A stretch of DNA of 35,016 bases. It comes from a virus. The stretch spans positions 1 to 35,016 of IMG/VR virus record IMGVR_UViG_3300042883_001898. One strand, 5' to 3'. How positions within the stretch are numbered: the first letter of the stretch is position 1; each line of letters opens with the position of its first letter. Below are positions 1 through 4,692 of the stretch, piece by piece. The notes under the pieces were generated by a model that worked only from the letters and a program-made list of their open reading frames with translations, did no database searches and was not told the DNA's origin. The translations under genes and the position numbers were made by a program.

Positions 1-1
1 C

Positions 2-742
2 ACCTACAACAATGGTGACAAAAACGAGGGTATCTTCTTCAAGACTCCTCGGATGGTCATCCTCCACTGCGGTTTCCGTAAGGACGTCACCTTCATCGAG
101 AACTCCGACAAGGGTGGCATCGACGGGATCTACCCCAGGGATTCGTATCTGTACGACGACTTCGAGGCTGCTAACCCCGGTAAGCCCTCGCCTTACAAGC
201 GTCGTCGCCTGATGTTGATGTTCCTGGTGAACAAAGATGGCCTGGCTGTCCACAAGAAGCCGGTGATCCTGTCGGTCCATGGCGGTGCCTCGAACCTCTT
301 CTGCGACGCCTACGCCACCTTCATCGAACAGCTGGAATCAGCCTTCGCAGATCGCATGGGCCTCAAGTCCGCTGCAGGTTTCGACCCCAAGCAGGCCGCT
401 GCTGCTATCTTCACCCCGACCTTTGGCGCTCAGCTGTACGGTGGTGAGAAAGCCAAGAGCTGGATCGCTTACCCCGAGAAGTGGGTGGTGCCAACCGCTG
501 AAACCGTGGAAGACTTCTTCCCGAAAGACGCTGAGGACATCGATTTTATCGAAAACGTCTGGGAGACCTGCCCTCCCACCGTCTATGCCGCTACCTTCTT
601 CAAGCAGTGTGAGAAGGAGATCGGCTACCACGCGATCAAGCCTGGTCTGGACTTCACCCTGCCTCCCGTGGAAGGTGGTCGCGGTTCCAAAGCCCTGTTC
701 GGTGCTCGCGATGAAGAGACCGGCGAGGTTGTCCTCGACTGA
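2..742 (+). CDS. DUF5895-like protein, 5'-truncated by window edge
   Basis: The frame is open from base 2, so the gene starts upstream of the window; only the last 246 residues are seen. The protein is acidic and soluble, with no membrane segment or signal peptide. The order of features, a segment FFKTPRMVILHCGF, a basic KRRRLMLMFLVNKDG stretch, then an alternating alpha/beta region ending in an acidic tail, resembles the DUF5895 family of cyanobacteria and cyanophages. That family has no established function. The stop is followed about 30 nt later by a strong terminator, so this is the last gene of its transcript. Codon use is notably GC-rich at third positions compared with the tail-fibre genes, which suggests high expression. 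Family call is from memory of the pattern and is moderate; function is unknown. Confidence 0.7.
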   Translation, partial: TYNNGDKNEGIFFKTPRMVILHCGFRKDVTFIENSDKGGIDGIYPRDSYLYDDFEAANPGKPSPYKRRRLMLMFLVNKDGLAVHKKPVILSVHGGASNLFCDAYATFIEQLESAFADRMGLKSAAGFDPKQAAAAIFTPTFGAQLYGGEKAKSWIAYPEKWVVPTAETVEDFFPKDAEDIDFIENVWETCPPTVYAATFFKQCEKEIGYHAIKPGLDFTLPPVEGGRGSKALFGARDEETGEVVLD

Positions 743-770
743 TCCTGTAGACTAGACCTGGACGGACTGA

Positions 771-796
771 GCCACTCCTTCGGGGGTGGCTTTTTT
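771..796 (+). terminator. Intrinsic terminator of the DUF5895-like gene
   Basis: Eight-base-pair stem (GCCACTCC against GGGGTGGC, one T:G pair) closed by a stable TTCG tetraloop and followed directly by six T residues. It lies 28 nt after the stop of the upstream gene. Read on the minus strand it lacks a following T-run, so it should stop only plus-strand transcription. The convergent minus-strand gene ends inside the T-run. Confidence 0.92.
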
Positions 797-1040
797 AGTC
801 AGGATAATATTTACGGATAGCGTCAGCTTCCAGGTTGGCCAATCGCCTTACAAGGTTACGAATAATAGCTTGTCGTTGAACGGCTAGTTGAAGTAATTTT
901 TTGGCACCTTCACGAAGACTGGCTGGATCCGTCGCTTTATCTAACTCAGTAGATAATCGTGTTATTTGAAATTCATCTTCCAGACTGAGGCTGAAATCGT
1001 CTTCTTCAAATGCGAACTCAACAATCTCGAAGCTGGACAT
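795..1040 (-). CDS. NblA-like small helical protein (81 aa)
   Basis: An 81-aa protein with an acidic N-terminus, then SLSLEDEFQITRLSTELDK, a short turn, and a long amphipathic helix ending in RNLVRRLANLE. NblA proteins are about 60-residue helix-turn-helix hairpins beginning with a similar 'SLEQ.F.IR' segment; they tether phycobilisomes to the ClpC protease for degradation. The first helix (LEDEF.I) fits well, while the second is diverged and the N-terminus is about 15 residues longer. It could instead be a related cyanophage helical-hairpin protein without the adaptor role. The gene is convergent with the DUF5895-like gene and divergent from the promoter at 1124. A second, better NblA match lies at 18648-18863. 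Functional call is an inference. Confidence 0.6.
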   Translation of the reverse strand: MSSFEIVEFAFEEDDFSLSLEDEFQITRLSTELDKATDPASLREGAKKLLQLAVQRQAIIRNLVRRLANLEADAIRKYYPD

Positions 1041-1123
1041 AGAATCCGAGCATGATTTTTAGTCTAACGAGATACAATTTTGGATGGGTAGTAGATAATA
1101 CAAATACAATCTTAAGAATTGGG

Positions 1124-1151
1124 TTGACAAATCCCAAAAAGACCGTAAAAT
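1124..1151 (+). promoter_or_regulatory. Sigma70-type promoter for the 46-aa basic protein
   Basis: Perfect -35 box TTGACA (1124-1129), 16-nt spacer, -10 box TAAAAT (1146-1151). The predicted transcript start near 1158 gives a leader of about 18 nt before the GTG at 1176. The same geometry, with TTGACA about 50 nt before the start codon, recurs at 11369. Confidence 0.75.
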
Positions 1152-1175
1152 CCAGTCGCCCACTTAATTCCCACC

Positions 1176-1316
1176 GTGGCAAAGAAAGCTGCTACCGCTA
1201 CCGTCATCCACAAGGAGCCCGTCAAGAAGCGCACATCCATCGGTCATGGCCTGCGCAAGCGCAGCTCATTTAAGAGGCACGGCGAGAAACCATATGGCGG
1301 TCAGGGTAAAGGTTAA
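1176..1316 (+). CDS. Small highly basic cyanophage protein (46 aa)
   Basis: GTG start, 46 residues, about one third Lys/Arg/His. It contains KKRTSIGHGLRKRSS and ends GGQGKG. The pattern (basic, RTSIG motif, C-terminal GQGK) matches a family of tiny conserved proteins I recall from cyanophage genomes, which have no known function. A strong promoter sits 25 nt upstream and a structured terminator region follows, so it is likely a monocistronic, well-expressed early gene. The basic composition suggests nucleic-acid or ribosome binding, but this is inference. No clear Shine-Dalgarno precedes the GTG. No other frame across this stretch gives a protein-like composition. Confidence 0.75.
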   Translation: MAKKAATATVIHKEPVKKRTSIGHGLRKRSSFKRHGEKPYGGQGKG

Positions 1317-1470
1317 TTCATTTAAGATTGTTCGGTAGTCGTCAGGCAGACAGCCTGGAAAGACGCTGGGAGTTTAGGGGGATGTTGCTGTTAGGCACTT
1401 GATTCCCCCACTCGCCACCTGTTTTGGTTCCATGACAGCCCTGGCCTAACCGCCGGGGCTTGTTATTATT
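1317..1470 (+). other. Structured non-coding 3' region of the basic-protein transcript
   Basis: No credible reading frame here. The stretch carries three hairpins in a row: CAGGC/GCCTG (1343-1357), GGGGGA/TCCCCC (1377-1382 with 1404-1409) enclosing a 21-nt loop, and a terminator (1437-1470). This is more structure than a simple 3' end needs, so a stable small RNA processed from the transcript is possible. The 3' portion superficially recalls a tRNA T-arm, but no acceptor partner could be found. Confidence 0.4.
1437..1470 (+). terminator. Intrinsic terminator
   Basis: Nine-base-pair stem AGCCCTGGC/GCCGGGGCT (one T:G pair) with a 6-nt loop, then a T-rich TGTTATTATT tail. It closes the transcript starting near 1158 and lies 22 nt before the next start codon. 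Confidence 0.75.
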
Positions 1471-1491
1471 GAGTGCCCAACGGACCACGCA

Positions 1492-1804
1492 ATGTCCGAC
1501 TACTGCACCGAAGACTTCGAGACTTACTCAAGACTCTTTGAGCTCAAAGCCGAAAAAACGGTCGAGTTGATGCGAATCCTCGACGAAAAGATTTGTAATG
1601 AGCTTCAAATGCCGACCATGCGGCCAAAAGACCTGTTCCGCATGGTTATGGACATGGGTTATGAAGTCGATCGTATGTATAAAAAATATCGAAGAGCAAT
1701 CTATTTTTGTAGACACTTTCATAACCAAAGATGAAACCATTTCTAAGATGCGCACCATGCTCCAAGATGAATTTAAACGTTACCTTGGTGAGGGAGATGA
1801 ATGA
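1492..1804 (+). CDS. Hypothetical protein interrupted by a one-base frameshift
   Basis: Read straight from ATG 1492, the frame gives 80 residues and loses protein-like character after MGYEVDRMYKK. Shifting by one base at the A6 run (1681-1686) continues into IEEQSIFVDTFITKDET and ends RYLGEGDE with TGA at 1802-1804. That stop overlaps the start of the AbrB-like gene at 1797, as expected for a translationally coupled pair. The restored product would be about 103 residues, acidic and helical, of unknown function. The shift needs one A fewer in the DNA or a +1 ribosomal slip. A homopolymer sequencing error or a real mutation are the simplest explanations. Without the shift, the gene would end at 1734. 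Confidence 0.6.
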
Positions 1805-1997
1805 AGAAGCCACTGAAGCCAACACCTGGAACTTACTTGTTGATGAGGACGGTGTTCTCACCCTCCCTGATGAAGTTTGGCAAACCCTTGGATGGATGGA
1901 AGGTGACAGCCTTGAATTCATCGAAAACGATGATGGTTCGTTCCAAATTGTGAAAGTCGATGAAACTCCCAGTGATTCGCGAGAGGTTAGTTCGTAG
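1797..1997 (+). CDS. AbrB/SpoVT-like DNA-binding protein (66 aa)
   Basis: Start chosen at ATG 1797, overlapping the previous stop by 8 nt; ATG 1770 in the same frame is an alternative. Residues about 12-55 read NLLVDEDGVLTLPDEVWQ, then LGWMEGDSLEFIEN and SFQIVKV. This is the strand-turn-strand 'DG.l.LP.e.....GW..GD.le' pattern of AbrB/MazE swapped-hairpin domains. Such proteins are transition-state regulators or antitoxins. No toxin gene is adjacent, so in a phage an orphan regulator of host or phage transcription is more likely. Part of a tight run of small genes with overlapping ends. Family call is good; the role is inferred. Confidence 0.7.
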   Translation: MNEEATEANTWNLLVDEDGVLTLPDEVWQTLGWMEGDSLEFIENDDGSFQIVKVDETPSDSREVSS

Positions 1998-2133
1998 GTT
2001 GTGTGTAAACTACGTCGCCTACATGGGCCAAAAAGACTGCAACCAAGATTGGTTAGCCGGTTACTTCCAGGCCAAAAAAGAGGCTGAAGAATTTCTTCGT
2101 CAACAAGAAATCTATGAACCCTACGATGGATGA
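1960..2133 (+). CDS. Small hypothetical protein (57 aa)
   Basis: ATG at 1960 lies inside the end of the AbrB-like gene (38-nt overlap) and the frame runs to TGA 2131-2133. The product starts MKLPVIRERLVRRLC, contains YMGQKDCNQDWLAGYFQAKK and ends EIYEPYDG. The composition is protein-like, with an N-terminal basic amphipathic helix and a helical middle. No known domain recognised. The overlaps on both sides (with the gene before and the 54-aa gene after) indicate a translationally coupled operon. Too short for most gene callers. Confidence 0.65.
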   Translation: MKLPVIRERLVRRLCVNYVAYMGQKDCNQDWLAGYFQAKKEAEEFLRQQEIYEPYDG

Positions 2134-2278
2134 AATGATCCGCAATGCCAAGCTCCTACAAGAGGAGGAATTGGCCTGGGTTAGTAATTTGTACCGCCAA
2201 CGGCTGCAGTACCTTCAGGAAACTGAGGTTCTCCGCCAGGAATGGCTCAAAGAACAAGGGAACCAAATTAAAGATTAA
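2114..2278 (+). CDS. Small helical hypothetical protein (54 aa)
   Basis: ATG at 2114 overlaps the preceding 57-aa gene by 20 nt and the frame ends at TAA 2276-2278. The product is strongly charged and almost entirely helical, with Leu/Glu/Gln-rich LLQEEELAWVSNLYRQR and YLQETEVLRQEWLKEQ, suggesting a short coiled coil. No family recognised. Position and coupling support a real gene in the same operon as the AbrB-like protein. Another frame here (about 2145-2339) gives a less protein-like composition and was not chosen. Confidence 0.6.
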   Translation: MNPTMDEMIRNAKLLQEEELAWVSNLYRQRLQYLQETEVLRQEWLKEQGNQIKD

Positions 2279-2335
2279 ACATCTTGTCAGAGGGTTGACA
2301 CTCGGTAAGCTGACATCGTTGTTTCTGCTTCACCA

Positions 2336-2572
2336 ATGAAGCCCCGCAAAGTCAATTACCGAGGCACCGCTTCGGAGATCCTCGAACCCATCGAATTTGA
2401 GGGTTACCAGATTCAGAGCCTGAAACACGGTAATACCAAACACGTTCTGTACCGCTTCCCAAGTGAAGCCCATGACTGGGAAGGTTGCTGGACCATGGAT
2501 CTCGAAACCGCCAAAAAAGGGGTCGGTAAATACAATCAGCATCTTAAGGAGAAGGGTTCGGTACCAGAGTGA
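2336..2572 (+). CDS. Hypothetical protein (78 aa)
   Basis: A 78-residue soluble protein with a mixed alpha/beta pattern: FEGYQIQSLKHG, VLYRFPSEAHDWEGCWTMD and a C-terminal helix ETAKKGVGKYNQHLKEKG. The regularly spaced aromatic residues and W-x-G-x-W near the middle suggest a small beta-sheet core. No family recognised. A TTGACA hexamer (2295-2300) lies 41 nt upstream but I cannot see a convincing -10 box at the right distance, so promoter status is open. Confidence 0.7.
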   Translation: MKPRKVNYRGTASEILEPIEFEGYQIQSLKHGNTKHVLYRFPSEAHDWEGCWTMDLETAKKGVGKYNQHLKEKGSVPE

Positions 2573-2648
2573 GGTACCCGTAGAATCAGCTTTGTATTAT
2601 TGACAGGCGTAGACAGTGGTTCGGCCCGCGTTTCGACATAGCGATTTA

Positions 2649-2882
2649 ATGGATGACCTGGCGATGGATATCCACGCCTATCTCCTTGAAATTTCTACTG
2701 AATTTGATGGGAATCGGTTCGTGCTGATCCCCATCACGGACGTGGTGAAGAAGTTCGAACGCAATCACCGAACCATTCAGCGCCGTCTGAGTGCGCTTAA
2801 AGATGAAGGTATCTTGGTTCCGGTAATCAAGAAAAACACCATCACCCTTTACAACGTTAAGGATCTCGGGGATGAGCCATGA
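2649..2882 (+). CDS. Winged helix-turn-helix protein (77 aa)
   Basis: Start taken at ATG 2649; an in-frame GTG at 2616 would add 11 residues that look unlike the domain. The sequence contains VLIPITDVVKKFERNHRTI, then QRRLSALKDEGILVPV and TITLYNVKDLGD. This is the helix-turn-helix plus beta-wing layout of MarR/GntR-type winged helices, with RTIQRRLSAL as the recognition helix and EGILVPV...ITLY as the wing. Likely a small phage DNA-binding regulator; its target is unknown. The stop TGA overlaps the ATG of the next gene by 4 nt (ATGA), so the two are translationally coupled. Confidence 0.68.
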   Translation: MDDLAMDIHAYLLEISTEFDGNRFVLIPITDVVKKFERNHRTIQRRLSALKDEGILVPVIKKNTITLYNVKDLGDEP

Positions 2883-3190
2883 CAGACGACAAAGCCACTG
2901 GTCACCTTGAGGCACTGGCGTTTCTCGTCAGCTCATTCACCGACAATGGCCGGAGCCTGAGGGCATTCACTTCGAACCCACAAGAGTTGGCCATTACAAT
3001 CCTGACCGCTGGCCTGCTGTCGAACAGCAAGCTGATGCTGCAACCGGAAGAAGCAGTAAAAGCGGCATTTGACATCCACGCCAGGATTCAAAAGCACGTT
3101 GGCAATTTTCAGCAGATGACCTTCGCGTCAAATATTGAGAATTGCTTTAACCAGCAACACCCTGAAGTTGGTGAAGTGGAAGGTGATTGA
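2879..3190 (+). CDS. Hypothetical helical protein (103 aa)
   Basis: Coupled to the winged-helix gene through an ATGA overlap. All-helical and soluble, with a hydrophobic middle (LAITILTAGLLSNSKLML) that is too polar for a confident membrane helix, followed by EEAVKAAFDIHARIQKHV. No family recognised. Its last 44 bases overlap the end of speD on the opposite strand, so the two genes converge without a spacer. Confidence 0.7.
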   Translation: MTDDKATGHLEALAFLVSSFTDNGRSLRAFTSNPQELAITILTAGLLSNSKLMLQPEEAVKAAFDIHARIQKHVGNFQQMTFASNIENCFNQQHPEVGEVEGD

Positions 3191-3551
3191 AGGCTGGGCC
3201 TTCTCTCCTCAGCAGCCGAATTGATCCGTGGGTTGCTTCAAAGGCGTACTTCAGACTGTGGCACGCAGATTCTGGATCGGTGTGATCACCACAGGTGAAC
3301 GCATCAATCGAGGCATATCCGTATTCCGGCCAGGAATGGAAGCTGAGATGAGATTCCGAGAGTAGGGCAACTGCAGTCACGCCCTGAGGTTGGAATTTAT
3401 GAGTGATCAGGCCCAACAAGGTTGCGCCAGCGGCTTCTGCGGCAGCGGTCAGTGCTTCTTTAACGAAGTCTTCATCATCTAGAAGGTGGGGATTGCCGCC
3501 TAGCAACTCGTATATCGCGTGTTTTCCTACAACCTTAGGGACCTCATACAC
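3147..3551 (-). CDS. speD: S-adenosylmethionine decarboxylase proenzyme
   Basis: Removes the carboxyl group from S-adenosylmethionine to give the aminopropyl donor for spermidine synthesis. At 134 residues it is the length of the bacterial class-1B enzyme. The self-cleavage site is visible as LLSESHLSFHSWPE: cleavage between Glu66 and Ser67 would make the pyruvoyl group, His72 is the processing histidine, and Cys87 in AFTCGDH is the catalytic acid. All key residues are present, so the enzyme should be active. The start is GTG at 3551, just after an in-frame stop; no upstream ATG is possible. It lies alone on the minus strand between replication genes. Viral speD is known from cyanophages as an auxiliary metabolic gene, thought to keep up polyamine supply for phage DNA and host photosystems. 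Confidence 0.93.
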   Translation of the reverse strand: MYEVPKVVGKHAIYELLGGNPHLLDDEDFVKEALTAAAEAAGATLLGLITHKFQPQGVTAVALLSESHLSFHSWPEYGYASIDAFTCGDHTDPESACHSLKYAFEATHGSIRLLRREGPAFNHLPLHQLQGVAG

Positions 3552-3656
3552 TGCTGCAGACCATTAGTTTTCACCCATTGTACGTAAGGTTTACCCGCTA
3601 AGAACCTAGACAGCAGCAGGGAAATTCGTTACTTTGCCGGAAATCGTGTTCCCCTC

Positions 3657-4562
3657 ATGCCCCCTGCAGTGCTTGAAAAAGGTGCAAAAATTCTGGCAAG
3701 AGAGGAACTAAAAAGCAAAATTCATACAAAGTATGCTGCCGACAAAGATTATCGGCAGTTCGTGGATTACAGATCTGAAGGTGATACACGTCTCACGATT
3801 AATGGCTCTCGTCACTACAAGACGCCATACGGAGCATTACCGTCAGTCACCACGATCTTGTCAGCGACTGGTGGAAACAAGGCTGCATTAGAACGTTGGG
3901 CTAAGAAAAATCCCGGTGGCAGAGAGGCTGCGGCAGCTCGAGGTACCAAAGTCCACTCCTTGATGGAGGAGTACCTTCTCGGCATCAATAAGAATCCGGT
4001 GATCGAGGATGAGGAGATTGCGCAGTTCTGGAATGGTCTTCCCGAGAATCTCGACAAACTGGGTCGAGTTATCTGGGCGGAAAATCCCGCAGGCGATGCA
4101 TTCCCCTGGACGATGGGAGGTGACGGAATCAGCCGGGTTTGGCATCCAGGAGTAAAAGAAGGCGAGCAGTGGGGCTGGGCTGGAGCCCCAGATATAGTGG
4201 CCGAATATAAGAATAAGGTGGTTCTTGGTGACCTGAAAACGTCGAACGGCCTCTATTTTTCCCGCTGGCCCGGACCCGAAACGCTGAAATCGGAGTACGG
4301 GATGAAGCGGGCGGGTTTCATGAAATATCAAAAATGCATGATGCAGATGGGTGCTTACGCCCTGGCCCTGGAGCACACTGTCGGTATCATCCCTGAGATA
4401 TTGATGATTTTTGTTGCGACTCGAGAGCGTTCTCAAGTTTTTGCTGTACAGGGCGGAACCATCGAGAAGTACAAGCAGAAATGGTTGGACGCAGTTGAGA
4501 AGTACTACAGCGAAATTCTGCCTGCAATGGACGCTGAAACAGGCTCAACAGACTCAGATTGA
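3657..4562 (+). CDS. PD-(D/E)XK family nuclease (RecB/Cas4-type exonuclease)
   Basis: A 301-aa protein with the conserved order of the PD-(D/E)XK superfamily. Motif I is GTKVHSLMEEYLLG (residues about 98-111). The catalytic core is GAPDIVAEYKN followed by VVLGDLKTSNG, where the D of GAPD and the D-x-K of GDLKT form the metal site (about 180-200). The QxxxY-like motif is KCMMQMGAYALALE near 233. Such nucleases degrade or process DNA ends in phage recombination and replication. The gene sits directly upstream of the primase-helicase on the same strand, with a 130-nt gap. Family is confident; whether it degrades host DNA or processes phage ends is not visible. Confidence 0.87.
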   Translation: MPPAVLEKGAKILAREELKSKIHTKYAADKDYRQFVDYRSEGDTRLTINGSRHYKTPYGALPSVTTILSATGGNKAALERWAKKNPGGREAAAARGTKVHSLMEEYLLGINKNPVIEDEEIAQFWNGLPENLDKLGRVIWAENPAGDAFPWTMGGDGISRVWHPGVKEGEQWGWAGAPDIVAEYKNKVVLGDLKTSNGLYFSRWPGPETLKSEYGMKRAGFMKYQKCMMQMGAYALALEHTVGIIPEILMIFVATRERSQVFAVQGGTIEKYKQKWLDAVEKYYSEILPAMDAETGSTDSD

Positions 4563-4632
4563 GACAGGTTCAGCGTAGATGTATCCGCTATACGGTTGAA
4601 AGACAGGAAGACTACAGGATTGAGAGTAGGCA

Positions 4633-4647
4633 GGTCAGCTTCTGACC
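4633..4647. repeat. Perfect palindrome ahead of the primase-helicase
   Basis: Six-base arms GGTCAG/CTGACC around a 3-nt centre, 46 nt before the GTG start of the primase-helicase, in an otherwise non-coding 130-nt gap. Could be a repressor site or a short RNA hairpin. Chance occurrence cannot be excluded. Confidence 0.35.
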
Positions 4648-4692
4648 GCTACTTTGGCCCTGGCGTCTCAAAACGCTTGAAATAACAGGAAA

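Noticed and set aside
1052-1273. A 73-codon plus-strand frame over the promoter and basic gene
   Set aside because: It covers the promoter and reads the basic gene in the wrong frame; the 46-aa GTG frame gives the conserved-looking product.
1377-1430. Possible tRNA or tmRNA 3' end
   Set aside because: A T-arm-like segment exists, but no matching 5' acceptor or anticodon arm could be found.
2295-2324. Promoter for the 78-aa gene at TTGACA 2295
   Set aside because: The -35 is perfect but no -10 box stands at 16-18 nt; kept only as part of the TTGACA pattern.
2600-2628. Promoter for the winged-helix gene at TTGACA 2600
   Set aside because: No plausible -10 at the right distance; GC-rich sequence follows.
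3888-4436. A 182-codon minus-strand open frame inside the PD-(D/E)XK nuclease gene
   Set aside because: Shadow of the nuclease; the plus strand carries all catalytic motifs.
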